DNA of 64,000 bases, from assembly GCA_902363145.1 (NCBI GenBank), contig CABIZB010000003.1:62001-126000 (forward strand). The letters run 5' to 3'. A program made the position numbers and the translations under genes. The notes under the pieces were generated by a model. That model saw only the letters and a list, made by a program, of their open reading frames with translations. It was not told the origin of the DNA and made no database searches. The DNA is from Oscillospiraceae bacterium. GTDB lineage: Bacteria > Bacillota > Clostridia > Oscillospirales > Ruminococcaceae. Shown piece by piece: positions 32,888-42,232 of the stretch (its first letter is position 1; each line of letters opens with the position of its first letter).

Positions 32888-33838
32888 ATGCTTTCACTTC
32901 CACTTTTTTTCGGATTCCTCATTGACTGTATTCTGGGCGATCCCTATTCCCTGCCCCACCCCATAAGGCTAATAGGCAGCCTTATAGCAAGGCTGGAAAA
33001 GCTTCTGCGGCCACGGATAAAAAATGAGCGGACGGCAGGCACGGCGCTTGTTATTACCGTGCTAATACTGTCAGCGGGAATACCTCTGGCGCTGCTGATG
33101 ATCTGCTATAAAATAAACCTGATACTGGGTATTGCTGTCGAAAGCATTATGTGCTATTATCTTGTGGCGGCACGCTGCCTCAGGAACGAGAGCATGAAAG
33201 TCCATGACGCTTTTGCGGAAAATGACACGGAAAAGGCACGTCAGGCGGTTTCTATGATAGTCGGCCGTGACACAAAATGCCTTGACCGTGACGGAATTAT
33301 CCGTGCGGCTGTGGAGACCGTGGCGGAAAACACCTCCGACGGAGTTACCGCTCCCATGTTCTATATGGCGCTTGGGGGCGCTGTAGGCGGATTTTTCTAC
33401 AAGGCGGCAAACACAATGGATTCCATGCTGGGCTACACAAATGACAAATACATAAACTTCGGGCGCACTGCCGCAAAGCTTGATGATGTGCTGAACTACA
33501 TTCCATCCCGTCTCACGGCTCTGCTGATGATACTTTCCGCATATATTTTGAAACTTGACGGCAAAAACGCTTTCAGGATATGGAAGCGTGACAGACGCAA
33601 GCACGCAAGCCCCAATTCCGCTCAGACGGAGGCTGTATGCGCCGGCGCTCTTGATGTACGCCTTGCGGGCGACGCTTATTATTTCGGCGAGCTTCACAAA
33701 AAGCCATTTATAGGCGATGATATCCGACCCATTGAAAATGAAGATATCAGGCGAGCAAACCGACTTATGTACATGACAAGCATACTTATGCTGATATTAT
33801 CACTGGCTGCAAGAATAATCATTACGCAGCTTTTCTGA
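32888..33838 (+). CDS. cbiB: Adenosylcobinamide-phosphate synthase
   Basis: This 316-aa integral membrane protein has the CbiB/CobD start FGFLIDCILGDPYSLPHPIRLIG, then VETVAENTSDGV and APMFYMALGGAVG, which are family-specific. It joins aminopropanol phosphate to adenosylcobyric acid. The ATG lies 1 base after the phosphatase stop. Three cobalamin late-step genes thus sit together, but cobS is not here. Confidence 0.94.
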   Translation: MLSLPLFFGFLIDCILGDPYSLPHPIRLIGSLIARLEKLLRPRIKNERTAGTALVITVLILSAGIPLALLMICYKINLILGIAVESIMCYYLVAARCLRNESMKVHDAFAENDTEKARQAVSMIVGRDTKCLDRDGIIRAAVETVAENTSDGVTAPMFYMALGGAVGGFFYKAANTMDSMLGYTNDKYINFGRTAAKLDDVLNYIPSRLTALLMILSAYILKLDGKNAFRIWKRDRRKHASPNSAQTEAVCAGALDVRLAGDAYYFGELHKKPFIGDDIRPIENEDIRRANRLMYMTSILMLILSLAARIIITQLF

Positions 33839-33849
33839 AAGGATAACCT

Positions 33850-34578
33850 ATGACTGACAGATTTTCAAGAACCGAGATGCTTCTGGGAAGCGACGCCATG
33901 GAAAAGCTCAGGAACGCCCGTGTGGCGGTTTTCGGACTGGGCGGCGTGGGCGGATATATCGTTGAAGCTCTTGCCCGCAGCGGAGTGGGTGCACTGGATA
34001 TCATCGACAACGACACAGTGAGCATCACGAACCTTAACCGCCAGATCGTTGCGGTGGAGGGCACTGTGGGAATGCCCAAAACGGAAGCGGCAAAAATGCG
34101 CATCATGCAGATAAATCCCGACTGCAAAGTGACTGCTTACAACACTTTTTATATGCCCGAAAATTCATCTGATTTTGATTTTACCCAATACGACTACATA
34201 GCAGATGCCATAGACACGGTGACCGCAAAGATAGAGCTTGTTATGAACGCAAACAAGTGCGGCACGCCTATCATCTGCTCCATGGGCACGGGCAACAAGC
34301 TCAATCCTGCGGAGCTTGAAGTGGCTGACATCTACAAGACCTCCGTTTGCCCTCTGGCAAGGATAATGAGATATGAGCTGAAAAGGCGTGGCATAAAGAA
34401 GCTTAAAGTGGTGTATTCAAAGGAAATGCCTATAGTTCCCACAGGTGCTGCGGCTGAAAAGTGCAGGGCGGAAAGCACGGGCAAGAAAAACGTTCCCGGC
34501 TCCACGGCTTTTGTACCCGCTGTGGCAGGAATGATAATCGCTTCCGAGATAGTAAAGGATATCTGCTCTGTCGGATAA
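33850..34578 (+). CDS. tcdA: tRNA threonylcarbamoyladenosine dehydratase
   Basis: This 242-aa protein has the E1-like ThiF fold with FGLGGVGGYIVEAL, DNDTVSITNLNRQIVA and SMGTGNKLNP. These match TcdA (CsdL), which cyclises t6A to ct6A in tRNA. mtaB, another enzyme acting on t6A, lies 10 kb away. AAAGGAT is upstream. No CsdE/CsdA partner gene is adjacent. Confidence 0.92.
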   Translation: MTDRFSRTEMLLGSDAMEKLRNARVAVFGLGGVGGYIVEALARSGVGALDIIDNDTVSITNLNRQIVAVEGTVGMPKTEAAKMRIMQINPDCKVTAYNTFYMPENSSDFDFTQYDYIADAIDTVTAKIELVMNANKCGTPIICSMGTGNKLNPAELEVADIYKTSVCPLARIMRYELKRRGIKKLKVVYSKEMPIVPTGAAAEKCRAESTGKKNVPGSTAFVPAVAGMIIASEIVKDICSVG

Positions 34579-34602
34579 GCCTGAGAGAAAAGAGTTGTGA
34601 AT

Positions 34603-35229
34603 ATGCCCCGATATTTTATGTTCAATAAGCCCAAAGGCTGTGTCACCGCACGCACGGACAGCCTGAGCAAAACTGTTATGGACTACTTCCCCGAGGAATG
34701 CAGGCAGACCATGTACCCCGTGGGCAGGCTTGACAAGGACACTGAGGGACTGCTGCTTATAACCGATGACGGTATGCTCTGCCGAAAGCTTCTGCTTCCA
34801 AAGAGCCATGTTCCAAAGACGTATTTTTTCTATGCCATAGGCGAGCTTACCGAGGAAAAGGTGAGCGCCATTTCCGAGGGCGTGGAGATGAAAGGAAGAG
34901 AGCTTCCCGCTCTCCCTGCAAGTATCCGCTGCACGGGCACGGGAGTTATCACCGACATTGCGGAATATCTTTCGGACGACAAAAGAGAACGTCTGCTCAA
35001 ATATCCCCGGCAGAAGATATTTTCGGGCTACATCACCATAACCGAGGGAAAAAAGCATCAGGTAAAGCGAATGATGCGCTCCATAGGCTGTTGTATCGTA
35101 TATCTCAAACGCACCGCCATGGGCAGCGTTCCCCTTGACGAGAACCTTGCCCCCGGCTGCTGGAGGCCTCTCACAGAGGAAGAGCTGACTGCTTTAAAAA
35201 ATGACATTTCGGTTAAAATGCATCAGTGA
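34603..35229 (+). CDS. RsuA-family 16S/23S rRNA pseudouridine synthase
   Basis: The start at 34603 (208 aa) is 8 bases from AGAG; a GTG at 34597 is too close to it. Motif I is NKPKGCVT, the catalytic Asp is in GRLDKDTEGLLLIT, and EGKKHQVKRM is the family's late motif. No N-terminal S4 domain is present, so it is shorter than RsuA. It is co-directional with tcdA, 24 bp after it. Confidence 0.93.
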   Translation: MPRYFMFNKPKGCVTARTDSLSKTVMDYFPEECRQTMYPVGRLDKDTEGLLLITDDGMLCRKLLLPKSHVPKTYFFYAIGELTEEKVSAISEGVEMKGRELPALPASIRCTGTGVITDIAEYLSDDKRERLLKYPRQKIFSGYITITEGKKHQVKRMMRSIGCCIVYLKRTAMGSVPLDENLAPGCWRPLTEEELTALKNDISVKMHQ

Positions 35230-35242
35230 GCGGCATTTTCTA

Positions 35243-35271
35243 TTGACCTTTTTTTCCTAAAATGGTATGAT
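35243..35271 (+). promoter_or_regulatory. Promoter of asnB
   Basis: TTGACC (35243-35248) and TATGAT (35266-35271) are 17 bp apart. A TATAAT also occurs at 35278-35283. The leader of ~100 nt is AT-rich; I see no T-box stem or specifier loop. Confidence 0.7.
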
Positions 35272-35370
35272 AATTGTTATAATAGTTACCGATGGAAAGC
35301 GGTATCATATTAAGCCATATAAATAAATATACTATATATGATATATGAGAAAGATTACGGAGATGATATT

Positions 35371-37206
35371 ATGTGCGGATTTGCAGGCTTTACCAACACC
35401 ATTGACAACTCCAACCGTGTTCTCGGGGAGATGATGGATAAGATACGCCACCGTGGTCCCGATTCAGAGGGAAGATATATAGACGAATGTATCGCCATGG
35501 GCTTTCGCAGACTGAGCATTATCGACATTACCGACAGCGGCGACCAGCCTATCCTGAACGAAGACAAGTCAAAGGTGCTGTTCTTCAACGGTGAGATATA
35601 CAACTATCAGGATATCAGAAAGGAACTGGTGGAAAAGGGTCATATCTTCACCACAAATACCGATTCCGAGGTACTGCTCCACGGCTACGAGGAGTACGGC
35701 GAGAAGCTTCTCGACAGGCTGAGAGGAATGTTCGCCTTTGTTATCTGGGATAAGAACACCCACGAGCTTTTCGGCGCAAGGGACTTTTTCGGCATCAAGC
35801 CCTTTTACTATGCAACTATGGGCGACACATTCATGTTCGGCTCAGAGATAAAGTCTTTCCTTGTTCACCCCAAGTTCGTCAAGGAGCTGAACACTGCGGC
35901 GCTGGAAAACTATCTTACATTCCAGTACTCCCCCACCAACGAAACATTTTTCAAGAACGTATATAAGCTTCCTCCCGCACATTTCTTCAAGTATAAAGAC
36001 GGCAAGCTTGATGTAAAGCGCTACTGGGACGTTGACTTCCACGCTGACGAAGGTCCCGACATGGATACATGGGTAGAGCGCATTTCCGAGACCTTCAAGG
36101 ACTCTGTTAAGGCTCACAAGATAGCCGACGTTGAGGTGGGAAGCTTCCTTTCCAGCGGCGTTGACTCCAGCTATGTGGCTTCCGTTGCAAATGTTGACAA
36201 GACCTTCACCGTAGGCTTCGGCGAGGACGAAAAGTACAACGAGATCGGCTGGGCAAAGGAATTTTCTCAGTACATCGGCAAGGAAAACATCAGCAAGGTA
36301 ATATCCCCCGAGGAATACTGGGGCAATATCAAGAAGATACAGTACCACATGGACGAACCCCTTGCAGACCCCTCATGTATCGCACTTTACTTTGTCTGCA
36401 ACAAGGCTTCCGAGTATGTAAAGGTAGTGCTTTCGGGCGAGGGTGCTGACGAGATATTCGGCGGCTACAACGTATATAAGGAGCCTCTCGGCTCACACGC
36501 ATACAAGTCGCTTCCTAAGTTTATAAGAAGAGGCATCGGCAGCGTGGCAGAGCATCTTCCTCAGAAGAGGGGCGTGAATTTCCTTGTAAGAAACGGCAAG
36601 GAGCTTGAAGAACGCTTCATCGGAAACGCTTATATGTTCACACCCAAGGACAGAAAGAAGCTGCTGAAGATAACCACCTCCGCTCCCGACCCCACAGTTA
36701 TCACAGCGCCTTTCTATGAAAAGGTAAAGGGCAAGGATCCCATTACAAAAATGCAGTATCTTGATCTGCACCTGTGGATGACAGGCGATATCCTGCTTAA
36801 AGCGGATAAAATGTCCATGGCAAACTCCCTTGAGCTGAGAGTTCCTTTCCTTGACAAAAAGGTAATGGAGCTTGCGGAGCAGATACCATGGCAGTACAGG
36901 GTAAGCACCGAAAACACAAAGCTTGCCATGAGAAAGGCTGCCCTGAAAGCAGCTCCCCCAAAGACTGCAAACAAGAAAAAGCTTGGCTTCCCCGTGCCTA
37001 TCAGAGTATGGCTCAGGGAGGATAAATACTACAACATCGTAAAGGACGCTTTTACCTCCGCAAATGCCGAGAAGTTCTTCAACACCTCCATGCTGGTTAA
37101 GCTCCTTGACGACCACAGAGCCGAAAAATACGACAATAGCCGCAAGATATGGACTGTTTTCATCTTCTTACAGTGGTACGAGGTTTACTTCGGCGAAAAC
37201 GCATAA
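35371..37206 (+). CDS. asnB: Asparagine synthase (glutamine-hydrolysing)
   Basis: The ATG at 35371 (611 aa) directly precedes Cys, giving the required N-terminal Cys nucleophile (MCGFAGF); CGGAGA is upstream. The N-terminal class II glutaminase domain contains RHRGPDSEG and FNGEIYN. The synthetase domain has the PP-loop FLSSGVDSS and LSGEGADEIFGGY. It makes asparagine from aspartate and glutamine. A terminator follows. Confidence 0.95.
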   Translation: MCGFAGFTNTIDNSNRVLGEMMDKIRHRGPDSEGRYIDECIAMGFRRLSIIDITDSGDQPILNEDKSKVLFFNGEIYNYQDIRKELVEKGHIFTTNTDSEVLLHGYEEYGEKLLDRLRGMFAFVIWDKNTHELFGARDFFGIKPFYYATMGDTFMFGSEIKSFLVHPKFVKELNTAALENYLTFQYSPTNETFFKNVYKLPPAHFFKYKDGKLDVKRYWDVDFHADEGPDMDTWVERISETFKDSVKAHKIADVEVGSFLSSGVDSSYVASVANVDKTFTVGFGEDEKYNEIGWAKEFSQYIGKENISKVISPEEYWGNIKKIQYHMDEPLADPSCIALYFVCNKASEYVKVVLSGEGADEIFGGYNVYKEPLGSHAYKSLPKFIRRGIGSVAEHLPQKRGVNFLVRNGKELEERFIGNAYMFTPKDRKKLLKITTSAPDPTVITAPFYEKVKGKDPITKMQYLDLHLWMTGDILLKADKMSMANSLELRVPFLDKKVMELAEQIPWQYRVSTENTKLAMRKAALKAAPPKTANKKKLGFPVPIRVWLREDKYYNIVKDAFTSANAEKFFNTSMLVKLLDDHRAEKYDNSRKIWTVFIFLQWYEVYFGENA

Positions 37207-37208
37207 AA

Positions 37209-37256
37209 ATAAAGCTGATACCTAAAAATTTTCACGGTATCAGCTTTTTCTTTTTA
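37209..37256. terminator. Bidirectional terminator between asnB and lipoprotein gene
   Basis: A 12-bp stem AAAGCTGATACC (37211-37222 with 37236-37247) is followed by TTTTTCTTTTT on plus and has an A-rich other side that gives T's on minus. Confidence 0.92.
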
Positions 37257-37265
37257 TGACAGAAA

Positions 37266-37994
37266 TTACTTCTTTGTGATAGTCACGCCGGAAATGAACT
37301 CGTCAAATTCTTTTGCGGCAGCTTCGGAGTTTTCCTTTCTGGACTCGCAGATAACATAGAAAACGTCCTCATCGGAATAGAAGTAATATACACGGTTAAC
37401 ATACTCGCCCAGCACGTCCTTTTGGTCGGTGATTATGGGATTGCCGTCGTCGCCTGTTACCTGAGCGCCTGCGGAATCAGTCTCATACTCGTAAATGTAG
37501 GCGGTAACGGTGTAATCATATCTTATTGCATCAAAGCCTGCGACTGTGGTGTTCTGAGGATCGGAGAAATTCGTATCCGCCTGATACATCATATTGTTGA
37601 GCTTGATAGAAGCACAGCCCTGATCTGCGAAAACGGAAAGCTCCTGAAATTCTTCCTTGTAGTTCTGAGCCTTTACGATTATGGAACCGTTGGGAGATGC
37701 GTACATCTTGCCCTCGGAGTTGTCTATTTTGGTCTCATAGCCGTCGGGAAGAGTGCTGTTGAATTTGTATATTGCAAGGTCTGCTTCATTCTCAACGGTC
37801 TTGCCTGTGTAGATGCTCACAGTGTCCTCAGGGTCTGCCTCAGCATCTGCCAGGGTCTCGCCTGCCGATGTTACCGAAAATGCGGGAGTTGCCGCTGTGG
37901 TAACGATCTGGTCGCCTGTCTCCTGCTTTCCGCAGCCTGTCATAAGTATGCCAAGGGCGAAAACCGCCGCAATTATCTTCTTTGCTGATCTCAT
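37266..37994 (-). CDS. Lipoprotein, unknown
   Basis: The start at 37994 (242 aa) follows GAAAGGA; an upstream in-frame ATG at 38024 puts that site inside the coding region. The signal peptide ends in the lipobox LMTGCGK. The mature part is Thr- and Asp-rich with GYETKIDNSEGKMYASPNG and VYYFYSDEDVFYVICESRKE, which look like a folded beta domain. It is 16 bp after the sensor-like gene, so the two are one operon. I do not recognise the family. Confidence 0.75.
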   Translation of the reverse strand: MRSAKKIIAAVFALGILMTGCGKQETGDQIVTTAATPAFSVTSAGETLADAEADPEDTVSIYTGKTVENEADLAIYKFNSTLPDGYETKIDNSEGKMYASPNGSIIVKAQNYKEEFQELSVFADQGCASIKLNNMMYQADTNFSDPQNTTVAGFDAIRYDYTVTAYIYEYETDSAGAQVTGDDGNPIITDQKDVLGEYVNRVYYFYSDEDVFYVICESRKENSEAAAKEFDEFISGVTITKK

Positions 37995-38010
37995 TTTTTC
38001 AACTATCCTT

Positions 38011-39042
38011 TCAATATTTCTCATTTCTGTATCTGTGATTCATACCGTACCTTGCGCAGTACAGTGAAACATCTGTATATCGGTTTGGAGCGACGTAATG
38101 TGACATTCTGTTACCAAGAGTTTCGCCGCTTTCCACTTCCTCAAAGTGCATTTCCACTGACAATGTGCTTACCATGTCATTGTGCCTGCAGCTTATATGG
38201 CAGCCGTATATTCTTTCCATCTCCTCACGGAGCATACGGGCTGGGTCATATTCGCCCTTCTGCCTTGCAGCTCTGGACTTTGGGACTTTGTTTTCAAACC
38301 GTCCCAGATATCCGCAGGAAAGCTCCAGCAGTATCTTATCTCCGTCAGCTCTTCTGAGTGACGGGGTTATGCCGTGGATATCAAACTCGCCGTCCAGACA
38401 GCCTGAAATAAATTCCATCATAAGGAGCCTGAGAGCGTCTTTATTCATTCGGGCGGTAAGCCCGGGCTTTATTTTATCAAGAGTAACAACGCTTATGTTC
38501 TCCGAAGCGATGATATATGAAAGCTCTTCCATAAACCTGATGACCGTTTCGGAAATACTGATGACACCTGAGCCATGCACATCGGGCAGCCTCATGCTGC
38601 TGATGACCTCAGGCACAAGCAGCTCGGAGCAGGCGGTAAGCATATTGCCGTCGATGATGTCAAGCTTTTTCATCATGCCCTCATCGGATATCTTATCGGA
38701 CAGATCGTCAAGAGCCTCGGCTGCCGATGAAGCAGTCTTTCTTATCGTAGCGGCAATGCCGTTGAACACAGCCTCATCAAGAGCAGCAGGGGTGATGTTC
38801 ACAAGAGATATGCTGTCGGAAACGGGAGCGATGCTCAGCATAAATGTCCTGCTTCCGCATGAAGCATACATCTCGCAGGAAACGCCCGTTTTAACACAGG
38901 CAAAATCCATATCGGGACAGAGACTTTCACAGGCAGGATTGCGGTAAATGACCGTTCCGCCCTCGCCGACAACAGCCGCTGCCATGGGCGAATTATGGAA
39001 TATACGCTGAATTTCGTCTGTCAGCTGTTGTGTGCACTGCAT
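38011..39042 (-). CDS. Degenerate sensor-kinase-like protein
   Basis: The start at 39042 (343 aa) has AAAGGGGGC upstream. Residues ~10-90 look like a PAS domain (NSPMAAAVVGEGGTVIYRNPACE). A helical region at ~95-165 resembles a DHp domain without the phosphoacceptor His. Residues ~195-310 follow the order of a HATPase (ARMNKDALRLLMMEFI) but lack recognisable G1 and G2 glycine boxes. It is probably a non-catalytic sensor or scaffold. A lipoprotein gene follows. No response regulator is adjacent. Confidence 0.65.
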   Translation of the reverse strand: MQCTQQLTDEIQRIFHNSPMAAAVVGEGGTVIYRNPACESLCPDMDFACVKTGVSCEMYASCGSRTFMLSIAPVSDSISLVNITPAALDEAVFNGIAATIRKTASSAAEALDDLSDKISDEGMMKKLDIIDGNMLTACSELLVPEVISSMRLPDVHGSGVISISETVIRFMEELSYIIASENISVVTLDKIKPGLTARMNKDALRLLMMEFISGCLDGEFDIHGITPSLRRADGDKILLELSCGYLGRFENKVPKSRAARQKGEYDPARMLREEMERIYGCHISCRHNDMVSTLSVEMHFEEVESGETLGNRMSHYVAPNRYTDVSLYCARYGMNHRYRNEKY

Positions 39043-39315
39043 CTGCCGCCCCCCTTTCTGCCTTATCATCACGCATAAACTCATTAAAAAGTATATCACA
39101 TCGCCGGTCAAAAACCTATACATAATCAGAAACTTTATTTTACATATTTGTAAATAAAAAAGCTTTTGTGTATAAAAGGTGTACGGAATATGATGATACA
39201 GAGTGAGGCAAATCGGCAGGCAAAGGTCATTTTGACGTTTGACAGCACTTATCTGCCGCCTTGCTCATTTCAGAAAAAATTTTTCACGTTCTTGGAATTT
39301 TTTTTGAAAAAACAC
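39043..39315. other. Intergenic region between divergent genes, with stem-loop
   Basis: The region from 39043 to the gapA promoter has no gene. At 39201-39275 a long imperfect stem is visible: CGGCAG pairs with CTGCCG, the outer GAG-GCAA with TTGCTC, and an inner GTCATTTTGAC hairpin sits in the loop. It could be a leader of the minus-strand sensor operon or a plus-strand element upstream of gapA. I cannot match it to a known riboswitch class. Confidence 0.4.
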
Positions 39316-39344
39316 TTGCCAAAACGGATAAAATAGTATATTAT
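39316..39344 (+). promoter_or_regulatory. Promoter of gapA
   Basis: TTGCCA (39316-39321) and TATTAT (39339-39344) have 17-bp spacing. The leader of ~110 nt holds two small hairpins: GGCG-TTACGAAAGTAAG-CGCC near 39357-39376 and GCGGATCTATCCGC at 39410-39423. Such a leader may stabilise the mRNA. Confidence 0.65.
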
Positions 39345-39458
39345 ATTATATGTAGGGCGTTACGAAAGTAAGCGCCGCTCTGTTTGTTAATTTTTTCACA
39401 GGCAGGGCTTGCGGATCTATCCGCAGAAGATAAATAATTCTTTAGGAGGAATTTTATC

Positions 39459-40532
39459 ATGTCAGTAAAAGTTGCAATCAACGGTTTCGGCCGTATCGGC
39501 CGTCTCGCATTCCGTCAGATGTTCGGTGCAGAGGGCTATGAGGTAGTAGCTATCAACGACCTTACCAAGCCTGAGATGCTCGCTCACCTTCTCAAGTATG
39601 ATACCGCTCAGGGCGGCTACTGCGGCAGAATCGGCGAGAACCTTCACACTGTTGATGTTAAGCCCGCTGTATATGCTGAAGATGGCAAGACCGTTGTAAC
39701 TCCCGGTGCTATCATCGTTGACGGCAAGGAGATCACCATCTACGCTAAGCCCAACGCTGCTGATCTTCCTTGGGGTGAGCTCGGTGTTGACGTTGTTCTC
39801 GAGTGCACAGGTTTCTATGTATCCAAGGCTAAGTCCCAGGCTCACATCGACGCCGGTGCTAAGAAGGTTGTTATCTCTGCTCCCGCAGGCAATGACCTCC
39901 CCACTATCGTTTACAATGTAAACCACAAGACTCTTACTAAGGATGACACCATCATTTCCGCTGCATCCTGCACCACTAACTGCCTCGCTCCTATGGCTAA
40001 GGCTCTTAACGACTACGCTCCCATCGCTTCCGGTATCATGAGCACAATCCACGCTTACACCGGCGACCAGATGATCCTCGATGGTCCTCACAGAAAGGGT
40101 GACCTCAGAAGAGCAAGAGCAGGTGCTGCTAATATCGTTCCTAACTCCACCGGTGCTGCAAAGGCAATCGGCCTCGTAATCCCTGAGCTCAACGGCAAGC
40201 TCATCGGTTCTGCACAGAGAGTTCCTACTCCTACAGGTTCCACCACTATCCTTACTGCTGTTGTTAAGGGCAAGGACATCACCAAGGAAGGCATCAACGC
40301 TGCAATGAAGGCTGCTGCTACTGAGTCCTTCGGCTACAACGAGGAGCAGATCGTTTCTTCCGATATCATCGGTATGAGATATGGTTCTCTCTTCGATGCT
40401 ACTCAGACCATGGTTTCCAAGATCGATGACGATACTTACCAGGTACAGGTAGTTTCTTGGTACGATAACGAGAACTCTTACACATCTCAGATGGTAAGAA
40501 CTATCAAGTACTTCGCTGAACTCAGCAAGTAA
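39459..40532 (+). CDS. gapA: Glyceraldehyde-3-phosphate dehydrogenase, type I
   Basis: This 357-aa enzyme has the NAD-binding start [11 protein letters not shown], the catalytic C171 in [12 protein letters not shown], and [16 protein letters not shown] at the C terminus. It oxidises GAP with NAD in glycolysis. It is ~20 residues longer than the usual 335, with the extra residues mostly in the 60-90 region. Codon use is highly biased and TAGGAGG is strong, consistent with very high expression. A terminator follows. Confidence 0.97.
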   Translation: MSVKVAINGFGRIGRLAFRQMFGAEGYEVVAINDLTKPEMLAHLLKYDTAQGGYCGRIGENLHTVDVKPAVYAEDGKTVVTPGAIIVDGKEITIYAKPNAADLPWGELGVDVVLECTGFYVSKAKSQAHIDAGAKKVVISAPAGNDLPTIVYNVNHKTLTKDDTIISAASCTTNCLAPMAKALNDYAPIASGIMSTIHAYTGDQMILDGPHRKGDLRRARAGAANIVPNSTGAAKAIGLVIPELNGKLIGSAQRVPTPTGSTTILTAVVKGKDITKEGINAAMKAAATESFGYNEEQIVSSDIIGMRYGSLFDATQTMVSKIDDDTYQVQVVSWYDNENSYTSQMVRTIKYFAELSK

Positions 40533-40550
40533 TTTCCTCTTACTGACACT

Positions 40551-40582
40551 AAGGCTGTCGCTTATGCGGCAGCCTTTTTTTG
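40551..40582 (+). terminator. Rho-independent terminator of gapA
   Basis: An 11-bp stem (40551-40561 with 40566-40576; AAGGCTGTCGC, one mismatch) has a short loop and is followed by a T run to 40582. Confidence 0.93.
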
Positions 40583-40640
40583 CGCCTCTTTTTTGTGCCT
40601 GATGTGAATATTGACTAAGATAATGACTTAAAATTTTATC

Positions 40641-40669
40641 TTGCAATATGCTGAAATATCTGATATAAT
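40641..40669 (+). promoter_or_regulatory. Promoter of amino-acid ABC operon
   Basis: TTGCAA (40641-40646) and TATAAT (40664-40669) are 17 bp apart, 62 nt before the ATG. Confidence 0.78.
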
Positions 40670-40731
40670 ATATATTATGTAATAATGTGTCAGTGCGGTA
40701 AAGTGCCGTGCCGAAAGGATTGATTTCACAG

Positions 40732-41436
40732 ATGACAACCGATGAAATTCTCAGCGTCACTAAGATACTGCTGGATTATCTTGTTCCTACCGTTAAGATA
40801 TTCGGCTTTACGTTGCTTTTCTCCATACCTCTCGGAATGATAGCAGCAATGCTGAAAATGTGCAGGTTCAAGCCCATATCGTGGCTTACCAACATATATA
40901 TCCTCGTTATGAGAGGCACTCCCCTTATGCTCCAGGTAATTGCGGTGTACTACATAATCCCCTACCTTAAACTGGCTCAGGGTCTGCCCGCCTTTATGAC
41001 ATCTGCACTTGATATGATAAATATCAGGAGCGAGAATTATATGTTCTACGCCGTGCTTACCGCATTCTCGCTGAACTATGCGGCTTATTTTGCGGAGATA
41101 TTCAGAGGCGGCATCGAGTCCATACCAAAGGGACAGTATGAAGCTGCGGCAGCACTGGGCTTTACCAAGTCACAAACATTTTTCAGGATAATCCTCCCGC
41201 AGGTAATAAAAAGAATAGTTCCCGCCTCCTCCAACGAGATAATCACACTGGTAAAGGATACCTCCATCGCAAACGTCGTTGCATATGCCGAGATAACCCT
41301 GAAAGCACGTCAGCAGATGCAGCTTTACAGCTCACTTATCCCCCTGATAATCGCAGGCGTTTTCTACTTTGCAATGGCTATGATACTTACCTTTGTGTTC
41401 TCTCTCATAGAGAAGAAGCTCAGCTACTATAAATAA
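40732..41436 (+). CDS. Polar amino-acid ABC transporter permease (HisM/GlnP-like)
   Basis: The start at 40732 (234 aa) has CGAAAGGA upstream; a GTG at 40708 lies before that site. The protein has about five helices and the HisM-type EAA loop in [27 protein letters not shown], with [15 protein letters not shown] [15 protein letters not shown]. An ATPase gene follows 16 bp later. No binding protein is in this operon. Confidence 0.93.
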   Translation: MTTDEILSVTKILLDYLVPTVKIFGFTLLFSIPLGMIAAMLKMCRFKPISWLTNIYILVMRGTPLMLQVIAVYYIIPYLKLAQGLPAFMTSALDMINIRSENYMFYAVLTAFSLNYAAYFAEIFRGGIESIPKGQYEAAAALGFTKSQTFFRIILPQVIKRIVPASSNEIITLVKDTSIANVVAYAEITLKARQQMQLYSSLIPLIIAGVFYFAMAMILTFVFSLIEKKLSYYK

Positions 41437-41452
41437 GAAAGGGCAAATTTTT

Positions 41453-42217
41453 ATGGCAATGCTTGAAATAAAAAATCTGTCCAAAAGCTTCGGAAAGCTG
41501 GAGGTACTGAAAGACATCTCCTTTACCGTTGAAAAGGGACAGGCTGTTTCCATCATAGGCCCCTCGGGAAGCGGAAAATCCACTCTTCTCAGGTGCGTGA
41601 ACCAGCTTGAAAAGGCTGACGGCGGCACTATAGATATCTGCGGCATCTCAATGATGACCGCCGATGAAAACGGCAAGGCAGTCTATGCAAATCCCAAGAC
41701 GCTGAGAGATGTGCGTCTGAAAATAGGTCTGGTTTTCCAGAACTTCAACCTTTTCCCCCACTTTTCCGTGCTGAGAAACATCACGGAAGCGCCTATGTGC
41801 GTTCTGGGCAAGAGCCGTGCGGAAGCGGAGGCTACCGCTATGGAGCTGCTGGGCAAAATGGGTCTGGAATCCAAGGCACATGAATATCCCTGCAATCTTT
41901 CTGGCGGTCAGCAGCAGCGTGTCTCCATTGCAAGAGCGCTGGCTCTTAATCCCGAAATGCTTTTCTTTGACGAGCCTACCTCTGCCCTTGACCCCGAGCT
42001 TACGGGCGAAATACTGAAGGTTATCCGCAGTCTGGCGGAGGAGCAGATGACCATGGTCATCGTTACCCATGAAATGGCATTTGCAAAGCAGGTATCGGAC
42101 AGAGTAATTTTCATGGACGGCGGTGTTATCATCGAAAACGGCACTCCCGAGGAGGTTTTCGAGCAGTCGCAGAACGAAAGAACACGCCAGTTCCTCCAGA
42201 GATATAACAACAGCTGA
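41453..42217 (+). CDS. Polar amino-acid ABC transporter ATP-binding protein (GlnQ-like)
   Basis: This 254-aa ATPase has Walker [14 protein letters not shown], the GlnQ-type [13 protein letters not shown], the signature [15 protein letters not shown] and Walker [15 protein letters not shown]. It includes an extra ~15-residue stretch after ~65 ([18 protein letters not shown]). It energises the permease encoded just upstream. Confidence 0.95.
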   Translation: MAMLEIKNLSKSFGKLEVLKDISFTVEKGQAVSIIGPSGSGKSTLLRCVNQLEKADGGTIDICGISMMTADENGKAVYANPKTLRDVRLKIGLVFQNFNLFPHFSVLRNITEAPMCVLGKSRAEAEATAMELLGKMGLESKAHEYPCNLSGGQQQRVSIARALALNPEMLFFDEPTSALDPELTGEILKVIRSLAEEQMTMVIVTHEMAFAKQVSDRVIFMDGGVIIENGTPEEVFEQSQNERTRQFLQRYNNS

Positions 42218-42232
42218 TGAAAGGAGATATTT

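Noticed and set aside
31940..33838. Cobalamin riboswitch before the CobU-like gene
   Set aside because: The gap from the preceding gene is ~20 bp, far too short for a B12 riboswitch.
35230..35370. T-box leader ahead of asnB
   Set aside because: The ~100-nt leader is AT-rich and lacks the conserved T-box TGGNACCGCG-like motif and a terminator stem.
39462..40760. A long minus-strand open frame opposite gapA
   Set aside because: gapA has all catalytic motifs and strong codon bias; the opposite frame is rich in Ser and Leu with no family match.
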